This document shows positions 22,401-32,262 of a stretch of DNA of 64,000 bases, one piece after another. Position numbers and translations under genes: made by a program. The notes beneath the pieces were generated by a model. That model was not told the origin of the DNA and made no database searches. It saw only the letters and a program-made list of their open reading frames with translations. Positions within the stretch are counted from its first letter, which is position 1. Every line of letters begins with the position of its first letter. The stretch comes from Trinickia sp. Y13 (lineage in GTDB: Bacteria > Pseudomonadota > Gammaproteobacteria > Burkholderiales > Burkholderiaceae): assembly GCF_029522115.1 (NCBI RefSeq), contig NZ_JAKWFK010000015.1:62001-126000 (forward strand). The letters are read 5' to 3'.

Positions 22401-23380
22401 CGACGTTGATCGAACTGGAAAGCCTCGACGAGCTCAAGCGGGAAGTGTTCGGGCCCGTGCTGCATGTGGTCCGCTATCGCCGCAGCGCGCTCGACCCGCT
22501 GCTCGAGCAGATCAAGGCGACGGGCTATGGCCTCACGCTGGGCATCCATACGCGCATCGACGAAACCATCGCGCATGTCATCTCGCGCGCTCACGTTGGC
22601 AATATTTACGTGAACCGCAACGTGATCGGCGCGGTCGTCGGTGTGCAGCCGTTCGGCGGCGAAGGGTTGTCGGGCACGGGGCCGAAGGCGGGCGGCGCGC
22701 TCTATCTGCAACGCTTGCTGGCCAAGCGTCCGGCGGGCCTGCCGAAATCGCTCGCGGCCGCGCTCGTGCCCGATGGCGCGGCACGCGGCGTGGAAACGGA
22801 ACGCAATGGGGAGCGCTTGAGCCCGCGCGCCGCGCTCACGGCGTTGCGCGACTGGCTCATTGCCGAACGCCAGCCCGCGCTCGCCGCGCGCTGCGATGGC
22901 TATCTCGCAAATATGCCGGCGGGCGCGACGGCCGTATTGCCGGGCCCCACGGGCGAGCGCAACACCTATACGCTTGGCGCGCGCGGCACGGTATCCTGCG
23001 TGCCTTCGACGGCGAGCGGAGCGCGCGCGCAATTTGCTGCGGTACTCGCGACGGGCAACCGCGCGCTGTTCTCGGGCGCGGCCGGCGAGGCGCTCGTTGC
23101 TGCATTGCCGGCGCAGCTCAAGCCGTTCGCCGAGGTGCAAAAGAATGCGGATGCGCCCGTCGATGCGGTGCTGTTCGAAGGCGACAGCGACGAATTGCTG
23201 TCGCTCGTGAAGGAAGTGGCCCAGCGTCCGGGCCCGATCGTCTCGGTGCAGGGTGTGTCCACCCACGCGCTGGAAAACGGCGATGAAGATTACGCGCTCG
23301 AGCGGTTGCTGACGGAACGCTCGGTGAGCGTGAATACGGCGGCGGCGGGCGGCAATGCGAATTTGATGACGATCGGCTAA
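19418..23380 (+). CDS. putA: Trifunctional proline utilisation protein PutA
   Basis: A 1320-residue protein that oxidises proline to glutamate and represses its own gene. Residues 1-50 (TTLGVKVDDLLRSRLKEAA, LIKQAIFAYLEKIE) form the ribbon-helix-helix DNA-binding domain. The FAD proline dehydrogenase barrel carries YEGPGISIKLSALHARYSRA, VRLVKGAYWDSEIKRAQ and FATHNAYTLSAI. The P5C dehydrogenase has SPWNFPLAIFMGQ, the catalytic Glu in IAETGGQNAMIV and Cys in DSAGQRCSALRVL. A C-terminal domain follows. The ATG at 19418 follows GAAGGAA; the upstream frame is leader. A probable PutA operator lies upstream. Confidence 0.97.
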   Translation: MASTTLGVKVDDLLRSRLKEAAARLERTPHWLIKQAIFAYLEKIEHGQLPPELSGASIGADFGDGAAPEHEEDGAPHPFLDFAQNVQPQSVLRAAITAAYRRPEPECVPFLIGEARLPASLAADVGKLATKLVETLRAKRTGGGVEGLIHEFSLSSQEGVALMCLAEALLRIPDRATRDALIRDKISKGDWKSHMGHAPSMFVNAATWGLMITGKLVTTNSEAGLSSALTRLIGKGGEPLIRKGVDIAMRLMGEQFVTGETISEALANSRKYEARGFRYSYDMLGEAATTEEDAQRYYASYEQAIHAIGKAAGGRGIYEGPGISIKLSALHARYSRAQQERAMSELLPRVRSLAALARRYDIGLNIDAEEADRLELSLDLLEALCFDPELAGWNGIGFVIQAYQKRCPFVIDYVIDLARRSRHRIMVRLVKGAYWDSEIKRAQLDGLEGYPVYTRKVYTDVSYLACAKKLLGAPDAVFPQFATHNAYTLSAIYHLAGQNYYPGQYEFQCLHGMGEPLYEEVTGREKLNRPCRIYAPVGTHETLLAYLVRRLLENGANTSFVNRIADETVPVSALVEDPVDEASRIVPLGAPHAKIPLPRDLYGDERPNSMGLDLSNEHRLASLSSALLASAHHPWRAAPMLESGELPASSAAGRVERAVRNPADHRDIVGSVVEATREDVQAALAAAVAAAPIWQATPVDARADCLARAADLLEAQMHTLMGLIVREAGKSLPNAIAEIREAVDFLRYYAAQIRSEFSNDTHRPLGPVVCISPWNFPLAIFMGQVAAALAAGNTVLAKPAEQTPLIAAQAVRLLREAGVPAGAVQLLPGDGETVGAALVADARARAVMFTGSTEVARLINKTLADRLDPDGKPIPLIAETGGQNAMIVDSSALAEQVVADVMQSAFDSAGQRCSALRVLCLQDDVADRTLTMLKGAMYELALGNPDRLSTDVGPVIDAEAKRTIDAHVAGLREKGRSITQLPLPEACAHGTFVPPTLIELESLDELKREVFGPVLHVVRYRRSALDPLLEQIKATGYGLTLGIHTRIDETIAHVISRAHVGNIYVNRNVIGAVVGVQPFGGEGLSGTGPKAGGALYLQRLLAKRPAGLPKSLAAALVPDGAARGVETERNGERLSPRAALTALRDWLIAERQPALAARCDGYLANMPAGATAVLPGPTGERNTYTLGARGTVSCVPSTASGARAQFAAVLATGNRALFSGAAGEALVAALPAQLKPFAEVQKNADAPVDAVLFEGDSDELLSLVKEVAQRPGPIVSVQGVSTHALENGDEDYALERLLTERSVSVNTAAAGGNANLMTIG

Positions 23381-23465
23381 GCCACCCTTGCCTATCGAAT
23401 CAAACACGGAAGCGGTGCGGCCACCCCGTTAGGCGCTTCCAACTACCTTGGATCTAGGAGAAGCT

Positions 23466-24599
23466 ATGCAGCACAAAATGAAAACGCTGGCAGGCGCGAC
23501 GCTCGTTGCGGCAATGTCGCTGGTGGGGACCGCAAACGCAGCGCAAGCAGAGCAAGTGAAGATTGGTTTTGCCGGCCCGATGACGGGCGCGCAAGCGCAC
23601 TACGGCACCGATTTCCAAAACGGCGTGAAGCTTGCGATCGCCGACATGAACGCCACCAAGCCCGTGATCGGCGGCAAGCAAGTCGAATTCGTGCTGGATT
23701 CGGCCGACGACCAAGCGGACCCGCGCACGGGCACGACGGTCGCGCAAAAGCTCGTCGACGACGGCATCAAGGGCATGATCGGCCACTTCAACTCGGGCAC
23801 GACGATCCCGGCTTCGCGTATCTACGCGAACGCGGGCATTCCCGAAGTCGCGATGGCAACGGCGCCTGAGTACACGCAGCAAGGCTTCAAGACGACGTTC
23901 CGCATGATGACTTCGGACACGCAGCAGGGTTCGGTCGCGGGCGCGTACGCCGTGAAGAACCTGGGCATGAAGAAGATCGCGATCGTGGACGACCGCACGG
24001 CTTACGGCCAAGGCCTGGCCGATCAGTTCCAGAAGGCTGCGAAGGCGGCCGGCGCGACGATCGTCAAGCGCGAATTCACGAACGACAAGGCGACCGACTT
24101 CAAGTCGATCCTGACGAACCTGAAGAGCGTGCAACCGGATCTGATCTATTTCGGCGGCGCTGACGCGCAAGCTGCGCCGATGCTCAAGCAAATGAAGACG
24201 CTTGGGATCAAGGCTCCGCTGATGGGCGGCGAGATGGTTCATACGCCCGACTTCCTGAAGATCGCCGGCGACGCAGCCGACGGTTCGTACTCGACGTTGG
24301 CCGGCGTTCCGCTCGAACAGATGCCGGGCGGCAAGCAGTACGTGGAAAAGTACAAGAAGGCGTTCGGCACGGAAGTCGAGACGTACTCGCCGTACGCATA
24401 CGACGGCACGATGGCGTTGCTCACGGCCATGAAGAAGGCCAACTCGACGGATCCGGCGAAGTACCTGCCGTTCCTCGCCAAGACCAATATGCCGGCTGTG
24501 ACGACCCCGCATCTGCAGTACGACGACAAGGGCGACCTGAAGAACGGCGGCATCACCGTGTACAAGGCAGAGGGCGGCAAGTGGGTGCCGTTGAAGTAA
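23466..24599 (+). CDS. Branched-chain amino-acid ABC transporter, periplasmic binding protein (LivK-type)
   Basis: A 377-residue exported binding protein. A signal peptide (MKTLAGATLVAAMSLVGTAN region, Ala-rich cleavage) precedes the type-1 periplasmic binding fold with KIGFAGPMTGAQAHYGTDF, the ligand-loop DSADDQADPRT and HFNSGTTIPASRIYANAG. The ATG at 23466 follows AGGAGAAGCT. No permease or ATPase gene follows; a hairpin terminator lies about 80 bases downstream, so this is a stand-alone gene whose transporter is elsewhere. It follows putA, which could mean a proline or hydrophobic amino-acid link, but this is inference. Confidence 0.9.
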   Translation: MQHKMKTLAGATLVAAMSLVGTANAAQAEQVKIGFAGPMTGAQAHYGTDFQNGVKLAIADMNATKPVIGGKQVEFVLDSADDQADPRTGTTVAQKLVDDGIKGMIGHFNSGTTIPASRIYANAGIPEVAMATAPEYTQQGFKTTFRMMTSDTQQGSVAGAYAVKNLGMKKIAIVDDRTAYGQGLADQFQKAAKAAGATIVKREFTNDKATDFKSILTNLKSVQPDLIYFGGADAQAAPMLKQMKTLGIKAPLMGGEMVHTPDFLKIAGDAADGSYSTLAGVPLEQMPGGKQYVEKYKKAFGTEVETYSPYAYDGTMALLTAMKKANSTDPAKYLPFLAKTNMPAVTTPHLQYDDKGDLKNGGITVYKAEGGKWVPLK

Positions 24600-24678
24600 G
24601 CGCATAGCCGTATCGCCTTACTTGCGCACGCGCTGGCGCGTGAGTGGAGCGAGCGAAACGAGCTTCATGCAAAGCGAA

Positions 24679-24712
24679 GGGCCCCGCGGACGAACGTCCT
24701 GCGGGGCCCTTG
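24679..24712 (+). terminator. Hairpin terminator after the LivK-type gene
   Basis: A very stable stem (GGGCCCCGC and GGACG pairing with CGTCC and GCGGGGCCC, loop AA, one mismatch) lies about 80 bases after the stop. The following CTTGTCGCTTGT is a poor T run, so termination strength is uncertain. Confidence 0.6.
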
Positions 24713-24862
24713 TCGCTTGTGGCGGCCTACCTCCGCGCCGCCTGCCGCGCACCCGGCCACGCGCCGACGAGCCGTCCGGATAAGCGCGCTGAAGCGTGAC
24801 TTACTCGAATCGTGCTTTGCCGGCTTACCCATTTGCACCGAATCGATTACCCGGCTCATCCC

Positions 24863-25174
24863 TCACTCCCATTGCGCCACACCGCCGTGTCGAGAGCACG
24901 TTCCGGAATGATGCCGGCTGAAGCTGTAGGTGCCGTCGACGCACTTTGCAGACGCCCCGGTAGGAACCCTGCCGTTCGTCGTTCTCGCTGGCGAATGCAC
25001 GTCCTGACCGGACTTGTTTCGGTAGTGCTCGTGCGAAGTCAAATCGGCTTCATCGGGCTGCGACCATGTGGCGGAGACGGATGTGCGCGCGTAAGCTGGC
25101 GGCAGGGCGAACGCGACCCATACGATTGCCGTGGAGGCGATCGTGTGTGCTATCCGGGTAGCGGTTTGGTTCAT
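24863..25174 (-). CDS. DUF3761-domain secreted protein
   Basis: A 103-residue protein with an N-terminal signal peptide (TASTIVW-like hydrophobic run ending AYARTS). The C-terminal block contains ASAKCVDGTYSFSRHHSGTC followed by SRHGGVAQW, which I recognise as the DUF3761 signature. Two cysteines could form a disulfide in the periplasm. I use the ATG at 25174 so that the signal peptide is at the start. It lies 36 bases after the mnmE stop on the same strand, with a possible shared transcript. The function of DUF3761 is unknown. Confidence 0.8.
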   Translation of the reverse strand: MNQTATRIAHTIASTAIVWVAFALPPAYARTSVSATWSQPDEADLTSHEHYRNKSGQDVHSPARTTNGRVPTGASAKCVDGTYSFSRHHSGTCSRHGGVAQWE

Positions 25175-25209
25175 GGAGCGGGCTCTTTCGGTGGGAGCTG
25201 GATGACCGC

Positions 25210-26613
25210 TCACTTCCCAATACAAAACCGACTGAAGATCACGCCCAACAGATCATCCGATGTGAACTCCCCGGTGATCGAATTCAGCGCTTCCTGCGCG
25301 AGCCGCAATTCTTCCGCGAATAAATCGAGCGACTGAGCCCGTTCCTGTGCGTGATCGCTGGCACGTGACATATGTTCCTGCGCCGAGCGCAGCGCGATCA
25401 GATGCCGTTCGCGTGCGAGGTAGACGCTCTCGGTCCCCGCTTGCCAGCCCGCGATCCGCAGCAACTCCGCGCGCAATAAATCGATGCCTTCGTTCTTCTT
25501 CGCCGAGAGCCGCACTTCGCAAATTTCGGCTTCATCATCGATCGCAGCCAGTCGATTGACCGACGCGGCCACGTCCGTCAGATCGGTCTTGTTCAAGATG
25601 CGCACGACTGGCACACCGGCAGGAAAGCGCTGCGCAATCAGGACGTCCTCGCCGGTCATCCCCAAACGCGCGTCGAGCAAATGCAAGACGACATCGGCGC
25701 GCTCGATCTCGCTCCACGTTCGCTCGATGCCGATACGCTCGACTTCATCTTCCGTGTCGCGCAAACCGGCTGTATCGATGACATGCAACGGAATGCCTTC
25801 GATCTGGATCGTCTGCGTGACTTTGTCGCGCGTCGTGCCCGCGATGGGCGTCACGATCGCGAGCTCCGCGCCGGCCAGCGCATTGAGCAGCGACGATTTG
25901 CCGACATTGGGCTGCCCGGCGAGCACCACCGAGAGGCCCTCGCGCAACAGCGCGCCCTGACGCGCCTCGCCGAGCACGTGATCGATGCGCGCGCGAATGT
26001 GCGCGAGCTTGCCGCGCGCGTCCGCGGCTTCGAGGAAGTCGATCTCTTCTTCGGGGAAATCGAGCGTCGCTTCGACAAGCATCCTCAGCGCGATGACTTC
26101 CTCGACGAGCGCATGAATATCGCGCGAGAACGCGCCTTCGAGCGAACGCCCCGCCGAGCGCGCGGCGGCTTCCGTGCTCGCTTCGATCAGATCGGCGACC
26201 GCTTCCGCTTGCGCGAGGTCGAGCTTGTCGTTCAGAAACGCGCGTCGCGTGAACTCGCCGGGCTCCGCAAGCCGAAGCCCGAATTGCTGCCCCGCTTCGA
26301 GACACCGCTGCAGCACGAGCTGCAGCACCACCGGCCCGCCGTGACCCTGTAGCTCGAGCACGTGCTCGCCCGTGTACGAATGCGGTGCGGGGAAGTACAG
26401 CGCGATGCCGCGATCGAGCGCCTGGCCGCCCGCATCGATGAACGGCACGTAACTCGCATGCCGCGGTGCGAGCGTCTGACCGCAAAGCGCGCTCATCAAC
26501 GCAAGCGCGGCAGCGTCTCCCGCACGACCGCACGACACGCGCACCACACCAATCCCGCCACGTCCGGGAGCGGTGGCGATGGCGACGATGGGATCGGAAT
26601 CGAGAGCAAGCAT
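25210..26613 (-). CDS. mnmE: tRNA U34 modification GTPase MnmE
   Basis: A 467-residue GTPase that, with MnmG, installs the cmnm5 group at U34 of certain tRNAs. The N-terminal folate-binding domain starts [20 protein letters not shown]. The inserted G domain has [30 protein letters not shown] and NKTDL, and the C-terminus ends with the catalytic FCIGK motif. The ATG at 26613 gives the family start; an in-frame ATG at 26631 adds six residues. Confidence 0.97.
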   Translation of the reverse strand: MLALDSDPIVAIATAPGRGGIGVVRVSCGRAGDAAALALMSALCGQTLAPRHASYVPFIDAGGQALDRGIALYFPAPHSYTGEHVLELQGHGGPVVLQLVLQRCLEAGQQFGLRLAEPGEFTRRAFLNDKLDLAQAEAVADLIEASTEAAARSAGRSLEGAFSRDIHALVEEVIALRMLVEATLDFPEEEIDFLEAADARGKLAHIRARIDHVLGEARQGALLREGLSVVLAGQPNVGKSSLLNALAGAELAIVTPIAGTTRDKVTQTIQIEGIPLHVIDTAGLRDTEDEVERIGIERTWSEIERADVVLHLLDARLGMTGEDVLIAQRFPAGVPVVRILNKTDLTDVAASVNRLAAIDDEAEICEVRLSAKKNEGIDLLRAELLRIAGWQAGTESVYLARERHLIALRSAQEHMSRASDHAQERAQSLDLFAEELRLAQEALNSITGEFTSDDLLGVIFSRFCIGK

Positions 26614-26978
26614 GTTCGAGTGGAAAGGCAAACGGAAACTAAAACCAAAACGAAAACGGGACGAAAACGAAAGCGCTGGAAAGCCTGCGCATTGTAGCTT
26701 GCCCGTAACGCCGCCTTCCGCGTGAAGACGGCGTTACGATGAGCCGCTTACCATAGTTAAGATTTATCTTAAGCGAGATAGCCTAAAATTAGGACGAAGC
26801 GAAGCGCGTCGAGACCGAGCGTTAGATCTGGCCTTGTCGCGACGGCCTGTGGTTCGGTATGCGCCGATACGAATCCGCACGACGAGCGATGGCTCGTTCA
26901 CCAAATTAGCGCCCGACCAAGCTAAAGCTGGCCCGCCCGGTTGTCTCCTTCACGCGGGCGGAATTGCACAATTTCGCG
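26614..26978. other. Intergenic region between mnmE and a helix-turn-helix gene
   Basis: No gene seen. It contains a long hairpin at 26704-26736 (GTAACGCCG pairing with CGGCGTTAC, inner CTTC/GAAG, loop CGCGT) without a T run. An AT-rich palindrome TTAAGATTTATCTTAA lies at 26757-26772. The palindrome is a likely operator or part of the promoter of the regulator gene that starts at 26979. Confidence 0.55.
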
Positions 26979-27401
26979 ATGCCAACCGTCGAAGAAAAAG
27001 CGGCGTTCTCCGAGCGCCTCAAATTCGCTTTGCAGCGCAGCCCCGAAAAAGTAACGGGCGGGACGCAGCTCGCGCTGCATTTCAATCTGCGCCATCACGG
27101 CGATCAGCCCATTTCTCCGCAAACGGCCCACAAGTGGCTGACGGGGCGCACGATCCCGACGGCCGACAAGCTGCGCACGCTGGCGCAGTGGCTGCGCGTG
27201 GACTTGCACTGGCTCCACTACGGCCCGCCGCCGAGCGGGACCGCCCATGCGACGCCCAAGCCGCTGCCGCGCGACGATAAGTACCCGCTCACGCCCGAGA
27301 CGATCGAACTCGCGTCGAAGATCGAATCGCTGTCGCCACATCACCGCTATCTTGTGCAGGAACTCATCGAGCAGTTCTACGGCGACAGCCCTGAACGGTA
27401 G
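26979..27401 (+). CDS. Helix-turn-helix transcriptional regulator (XRE-like)
   Basis: A 140-residue protein whose first half is a lambda-repressor-like DNA-binding domain: FSERLKFALQRSPEKVTGGT, ISPQTAHKWLTGRTIPTADK, LRTLAQWLRVDLHWLHYG. The recognition helix is likely around SPQTAHKWLTG. The C-terminal half (LTPETIELASKIESLSPHHR and after) looks like a short helical dimerisation region. The ATG at 26979 is used; a TTG five codons earlier is possible. Autoregulation through the palindrome at 26757 is an inference. Confidence 0.8.
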   Translation: MPTVEEKAAFSERLKFALQRSPEKVTGGTQLALHFNLRHHGDQPISPQTAHKWLTGRTIPTADKLRTLAQWLRVDLHWLHYGPPPSGTAHATPKPLPRDDKYPLTPETIELASKIESLSPHHRYLVQELIEQFYGDSPER

Positions 27402-27443
27402 GTGCGTCGTTGGGCCGCGGGGGCGATGCACTTCGCTCGAACG

Positions 27444-27477
27444 AAAAAAAAATCGCCCGGTCATAACCGGGCGATTT
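27444..27477 (-). terminator. Terminator for the yidC operon (minus strand)
   Basis: The stem ATCGCCCGGT/ACCGGGCGAT with loop CATA (27452-27475), extended by A-T pairs, is flanked by nine A at 27444-27452, a T run for minus-strand transcripts. It is 60 bases after the yidC stop. It could also weakly serve the plus-strand helix-turn-helix gene. Confidence 0.9.
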
Positions 27478-27535
27478 CATATCGAAGCGATCGTCGCGGC
27501 AGCGCGGCATGCGCCGCGCGCGGCCGACAATCGAA

Positions 27536-29200
27536 TCAGGCAGCCTTTTTCTTGCTGGCGCCCATCATGCGCGTGATGTAGTACTGCTGCGCGATCGACA
27601 GCACGTTGTTCACGACGTAATAGAGCACGAGGCCTGCGGGGAAGAAGAAGAACATGACCGAGAAGGCGATCGGCATGAACATCATCATCTTCGCTTGCAC
27701 GGGATCGGGCGGCGTCGGGTTCAAGCGCGTTTGCAGGAACATCGAGACGGCCATCAACACCGGCAGGATGTAAAACGGATCTTGTTGCGACAGATCGTGG
27801 ATCCAGAGCATCCACGGCGCACCGCGCATTTCGACCGACGAGAGCAGCACCCAGTAGAGCGAAATGAAGACCGGGATCTGGATCACGATCGGCAAGCAGC
27901 CGCCGAACGGATTGACCTTCTCGGTCTTGTACAGCTCCATCAGCGCCGCGTTCATCTTCTGCGGTTCGCTCTTGAACCGCTCGCGCAGCGCTTGCATGCG
28001 CGGCGTGATTTCCTTCATCCGCGCCATCGACTTGTAGCTCGCGGCCGACAGCGGGAAGAACACCGCCTTGATCAGCACCGTGAGCAGCACGATCGCCCAG
28101 CCCCAATTGCCGACCACGCCATGGATCTTTTCAAGCAGCCAGAACAACGGCTTGGCAATGATCGTGACGTAGCCGTAATCCTTGACCAACTCGAGGCCCG
28201 GAGCGACGCCTTCGAGCACGCGCTCTTCTTCCGGACCCGCGAACAGGCGCGCGGACACGTCCGTCGATTGTCCCGGCGCGATCGCCGCGAGCGGCTGCTG
28301 CACGCCGACGCGATAGAGCGTCGGATCGATTTTCTCGACGTAGATGTTGCGTTGCGCGCCTTGCTGCGGAATCCAGGCCGTGGCGAAGTAATGCTGAACC
28401 ATCGCAATCCAGCCGCTGTTGGCCGACGTGGCGACGTCTTGCTTGTTCTTGTCGATGTCGCTGAACGTGACCTTCTGGAAATGATGCTCGTTCGTGTAGA
28501 CGGCCGGGCCGATGAACGTATGCGAGAAGCGCGGCGTTTCGACGGGTTGGCTATCGCGCACGAGCTCCATGTAGAGGCTCGGCTTGACGGGCGCGGTGCC
28601 GACGTTCTCGATCTTGGTGTCGACGCCGATCACATAGCTGCCGCGCGTGAACGTGTACGTCTTGACGACCTTCACGCCGCCCTTGGCCGGCGATTCGAAC
28701 GAAAGCTGCAACGTCTTTTGATCGGGGCCGAGCACGCGCGCGCCGGGGACCGGCGTGAAGACGTCGTTGTGATTCGGGAAATCGCCGCCCGTCAGGCCCG
28801 TGCGGGCGAGATACGTGTGCGAGGCGGTGCGATCGAACAGCGTGACGTTCAGCGGCGCGCCCTTCGGATCGACGTTCTTGGTCAGCACGAGCTTGTCGAG
28901 CGTGCCGCCGCGCGTGTCGATGTCGCCGTCGAAGACGTCGGTGCTGAAGTGAACGAGCTGGGCGGCGGCTTGCGGTTGATTCGCCGCCGCGCCGGGAACC
29001 GGCGCCCCCGCGGTCGAGCTCGAGGCGGTGGCCGCTTCGGAGCTAGGCGTGGCCGATGCGCCCGTGTTCGGCTGCGTGTGCGTTTGCGTCGGGTTCGGGA
29101 AGAACATCGACGGGCGTCCGTGATCGCGTTGCCAGTTGTCGAACAGCATGACGGCTGACACGAAGAAGATCGCCCATAGGATGGTGCGTTTGATATCCAT
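27536..29200 (-). CDS. yidC: Membrane protein insertase YidC
   Basis: A 554-residue inner-membrane insertase. [19 protein letters not shown] is the first membrane helix, followed by a large periplasmic domain (residues about 50-340). The conserved core helices include [40 protein letters not shown] and [20 protein letters not shown]. The positively charged hydrophilic groove arginine region is present. It ends in a Lys-rich tail ([10 protein letters not shown]). It works alone or with Sec, for example inserting ATP synthase subunit c. Confidence 0.97.
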   Translation of the reverse strand: MDIKRTILWAIFFVSAVMLFDNWQRDHGRPSMFFPNPTQTHTQPNTGASATPSSEAATASSSTAGAPVPGAAANQPQAAAQLVHFSTDVFDGDIDTRGGTLDKLVLTKNVDPKGAPLNVTLFDRTASHTYLARTGLTGGDFPNHNDVFTPVPGARVLGPDQKTLQLSFESPAKGGVKVVKTYTFTRGSYVIGVDTKIENVGTAPVKPSLYMELVRDSQPVETPRFSHTFIGPAVYTNEHHFQKVTFSDIDKNKQDVATSANSGWIAMVQHYFATAWIPQQGAQRNIYVEKIDPTLYRVGVQQPLAAIAPGQSTDVSARLFAGPEEERVLEGVAPGLELVKDYGYVTIIAKPLFWLLEKIHGVVGNWGWAIVLLTVLIKAVFFPLSAASYKSMARMKEITPRMQALRERFKSEPQKMNAALMELYKTEKVNPFGGCLPIVIQIPVFISLYWVLLSSVEMRGAPWMLWIHDLSQQDPFYILPVLMAVSMFLQTRLNPTPPDPVQAKMMMFMPIAFSVMFFFFPAGLVLYYVVNNVLSIAQQYYITRMMGASKKKAA

Positions 29201-29230
29201 GCGTGGTCTCAGAGTCGATGGAGCGGCGTT

Positions 29231-29461
29231 TCAGCGCTTTTTCGGGGGTGCGGGCGGAACGAGATCGATCCCGCCTGCGGAAAACGGATGGCAGCGGCAT
29301 AAGCGCTTCACCGCGAGGTAACTCCCGCGCGCGGCGCCATGATACTGGATTGCCTCGCGCGCGTAATCCGAACAGGAGGGATAAAAACGGCAGCGGCTGC
29401 CGAGCAGAGGGCTGACGGCAACCTTGTACAAACGCAGCAACGCGATCAGGACCGTTTGCAT
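29231..29461 (-). CDS. yidD: Membrane protein insertion efficiency factor YidD
   Basis: A 76-residue protein with the family pattern [36 protein letters not shown] and [18 protein letters not shown], including the three conserved cysteines. It is thought to help YidC-dependent insertion. The ATG at 29461 is chosen; one at 29479 adds six residues. It lies between rnpA and yidC as in most proteobacteria. Confidence 0.95.
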   Translation of the reverse strand: MQTVLIALLRLYKVAVSPLLGSRCRFYPSCSDYAREAIQYHGAARGSYLAVKRLCRCHPFSAGGIDLVPPAPPKKR

Positions 29462-29550
29462 GGCATTCGGAATGCGCAACTCCTACCGAGCGGCGAAGCG
29501 CGCGAACCGTGGCTGGACTCGGCCCGTGCACCTCATGCTCCCAAAACGGC

Positions 29551-29982
29551 TCAAACCTGCGGACCCGGCGGCGATTCGGGCTGCGGCAGCGGTGCACCGC
29601 GCCTAGCGATTTCTCGCGCCACCTTGCCGAGCAAGTACTCGATTTCCGTTCGAAACAACGCCTTCAGCGGCGGCGAGGCGGCGCTCGGAAACGCGGCCTT
29701 GTCGATTCGCGTGGACAGGCGCAACAGCACGTCCCAGCCCTCGAACTCGGTGCGCCGCAGGCGAAAACTCTCGCGCGCGGTGCGCTTCACCAGATTGCGC
29801 GTCGCTGCGCGCGGCGCGAACTTTTTGCCGACGACGAGCCCTAGACGGGCAGCTTGACCGGTTGGCTTCGCGTAAACGACGAAATGCGCCGAACGACGCC
29901 ACGGGCGCAAACGAAAAACGGATGAGAATTCATCCGTTTTGAGAAGCCTCGCGGCTTTGGGGAAGACTGCTCGCGCTCGCAA
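29551..29982 (-). CDS. rnpA: Ribonuclease P protein component
   Basis: A 143-residue basic protein that partners the RNase P RNA in tRNA 5' processing. The family segments [33 protein letters not shown] and the RNR-type [14 protein letters not shown] are present. The C-terminal tail (residues 120-143) is Pro-rich and variable. The start is not fixed by a clear ribosome site. Confidence 0.94.
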   Translation of the reverse strand: MRARAVFPKAARLLKTDEFSSVFRLRPWRRSAHFVVYAKPTGQAARLGLVVGKKFAPRAATRNLVKRTARESFRLRRTEFEGWDVLLRLSTRIDKAAFPSAASPPLKALFRTEIEYLLGKVAREIARRGAPLPQPESPPGPQV

Positions 29983-30077
29983 CGGAACCGGGCCCGATAA
30001 GGATAGGCAACTGCAAGTCAGTGCTCACAACTCCCGCGATAACGCGGGCGCCGGTCACGGCGCGCGTCGCCTTCGAC

Positions 30078-30212
30078 TTAGATGGCCAGACGCTTGCGGC
30101 CCTTGGCGCGGCGAGCGTTGATCACTTTACGGCCGCCGGCGGTCTTCATGCGAACGCGAAAGCCATGGGTGCGCTTGCGGCGAGTAACGGACGGTTGGTA
30201 GGTACGTTTCAT
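30078..30212 (-). CDS. rpmH: 50S ribosomal protein L34
   Basis: A 44-residue protein, [18 protein letters not shown] through [18 protein letters not shown], the universal L34 sequence. It is transcribed with rnpA, yidD and yidC and faces away from dnaA, the classical oriC-proximal arrangement. Confidence 0.98.
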
Positions 30213-30630
30213 GTCGATCTCACTTGAGAATGGACCGCGCGCGCATCGGCACTAGACAACACTAGGCAACGGCCGGGGTCGAAAAAAGGGTGTTCGCTTT
30301 CGCGGGAACCCGCTATTTAAACCGCTTTTCTCTTGGCCGTCAATACTTTAGCGGTGCGCGCGGCTTGCACGGGCCGCGCGGGGCGGCGGCCTCGCGCGCA
30401 CCCCGTGCTCGATCCGGCCCTGTGGATAACTTCCTGGCCGCCCGTGTTTGGCGGTAGAATCTCGCCTTACTTCAAGAAACCAGCACGCTGCTCCGTACCA
30501 GCCGGGCCAGCCGCAAGCGATTGCGGCGACGGGCTGCGGGGCTCGCTCGCTTTGTCGAACTGGGTCCTTTCGCCGTGCGGGGCGCGGCGAAGGCGGCAGC
30601 GGGCGGTGCGCTAAAAAAGATATCACCTTG
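30213..30630. other. rpmH-dnaA intergenic region with one DnaA box
   Basis: Divergent promoter region of rpmH and dnaA. One perfect DnaA box in reverse orientation (TGTGGATAA) lies at 30421-30429, about 200 bases before dnaA, consistent with dnaA autoregulation. I see no cluster of boxes and no long AT-rich unwinding element, so it is not clearly oriC. Confidence 0.6.
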
Positions 30631-32262
30631 ATGAACGAATTCTGGCAACACTGTTCCGCACTGTTGGAGCGTGAATTGACGCCCCAGCAGTACGTGACGT
30701 GGATCAAACCCTTGGCCCCGGTCGCTTTCGACGCCGATGCGAACACGTTGTCCATCGCCGCGCCGAACCGCTTCAAGCTCGATTGGGTCAAGAGCCAGTT
30801 TTCTGGCCGTATCTCCGATCTCGCCCGCGATTTTTGGCAGGCGCCCGTGGAAGTGCAATTCGTCCTCGATCCGAAGGCGGGCATGCGCGCGCCGGCCGCT
30901 TCCGCTTCCAACTCGGTGCCGCTGCCGCGCGTGCCGGCGTCGGCCGCGGCCGCAATGAGCGCCGCGGCGCTCGTGGCCGAAGGCGGCGGGAGCCATGGCA
31001 ACGGCGGTGGCAATGGCGGCGCGAGCCATGGCAGCGGCGCCGTTGCAGCGAACGCCATGAACGGCGCGGCCATGCAGGCAGCGAAGGCGGCCTCGAGCCT
31101 CTCGGGCGGCAATGGCGCGCTCGATGACGCCGCCGATCTCGATTTGCCCAGCGTCGATGCGCATGAGGCCGCGGCCGCGCGCCGTACCTGGCGCCCCGGC
31201 GGGCCGGCGCTCGGCAGCCCCGAGTCCGAATCGATGTACGAGCGCTCGAAGCTCAACCCGGTGCTGACCTTCGACAATTTCGTCACCGGTAAGGCGAACC
31301 AGCTTGCGCGCGCCGCCGCGATCCAAGTGGCCGACAATCCCGGCATTTCCTACAACCCGTTGTTTCTGTACGGTGGCGTGGGCCTGGGCAAGACGCACTT
31401 GATCCACGCGATCGGCAATCAGTTGCTGCAGGACAAGGCGGGCGCCCGTATCCGCTACATCCACGCCGAGCAATACGTGTCGGATGTCGTGAAGGCTTAC
31501 CAGCGCAAGGCGTTCGACGATTTCAAACGCTACTACCACTCGCTCGATCTGCTCCTGATCGACGATATTCAGTTCTTCTCGGGCAAGTCGCGCACGCAGG
31601 AAGAATTCTTCTACGCGTTCGAAGCGCTCGTGGCGAACAAGGCGCAGGTCATCATCACGAGCGACACGTACCCGAAGGAGATTTCGGGCATCGACGACCG
31701 CTTGATTTCGCGCTTCGATTCGGGGCTGACGGTGGCGATCGAGCCGCCCGAGCTCGAAATGCGCGTGGCCATCTTGATGCGCAAGGCGCAATCGGAAGGC
31801 GTGAGCCTGTCCGAGGACGTGGCGTTTTTCGTGGCCAAGCATCTGCGCTCGAACGTGCGCGAACTCGAAGGCGCGCTGCGCAAGATTCTCGCTTACTCGA
31901 AGTTTCACGGGCGCGAGATCACGATCGAGTTGACGAAGGAAGCGCTCAAGGATCTGTTGACGGTGCAAAACCGCCAGATTTCCGTCGAGAACATCCAGAA
32001 GACAGTCGCCGATTTTTACAACATCAAAGTCGCCGACATGTACTCGAAGAAGCGTCCCGCGAACATCGCGCGGCCGCGGCAGATCGCGATGTACCTCGCC
32101 AAGGAGCTGACGCAAAAGAGCTTGCCGGAAATCGGCGAGCTGTTCGGCGGACGCGATCACACGACGGTCTTGCACGCCGTGCGCAAGATTGCCGACGAGC
32201 GCGGCAAGGACGCGCAACTGAACCACGAACTGCACGTGCTCGAACAGACGCTCAAGGGTTGA
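30631..32262 (+). CDS. dnaA: Chromosomal replication initiator DnaA
   Basis: A 543-residue initiator. Domain I is [20 protein letters not shown] onward. A long low-complexity Gly/Ala/Ser/His linker follows at about residues 85-200. The AAA+ domain carries Walker [18 protein letters not shown], Walker [16 protein letters not shown] and an arginine finger in [14 protein letters not shown]. The domain IV signature is [14 protein letters not shown] and [15 protein letters not shown]. The ATG at 30631 gives the family start; the frame is open further up but lacks conservation. Confidence 0.98.
   Translation: MNEFWQHCSALLERELTPQQYVTWIKPLAPVAFDADANTLSIAAPNRFKLDWVKSQFSGRISDLARDFWQAPVEVQFVLDPKAGMRAPAASASNSVPLPRVPASAAAAMSAAALVAEGGGSHGNGGGNGGASHGSGAVAANAMNGAAMQAAKAASSLSGGNGALDDAADLDLPSVDAHEAAAARRTWRPGGPALGSPESESMYERSKLNPVLTFDNFVTGKANQLARAAAIQVADNPGISYNPLFLYGGVGLGKTHLIHAIGNQLLQDKAGARIRYIHAEQYVSDVVKAYQRKAFDDFKRYYHSLDLLLIDDIQFFSGKSRTQEEFFYAFEALVANKAQVIITSDTYPKEISGIDDRLISRFDSGLTVAIEPPELEMRVAILMRKAQSEGVSLSEDVAFFVAKHLRSNVRELEGALRKILAYSKFHGREITIELTKEALKDLLTVQNRQISVENIQKTVADFYNIKVADMYSKKRPANIARPRQIAMYLAKELTQKSLPEIGELFGGRDHTTVLHAVRKIADERGKDAQLNHELHVLEQTLKG

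Noticed and set aside
30213-30630. Definite oriC
   Set aside because: Only one DnaA box and no clear unwinding element were found, so it was not called an origin.
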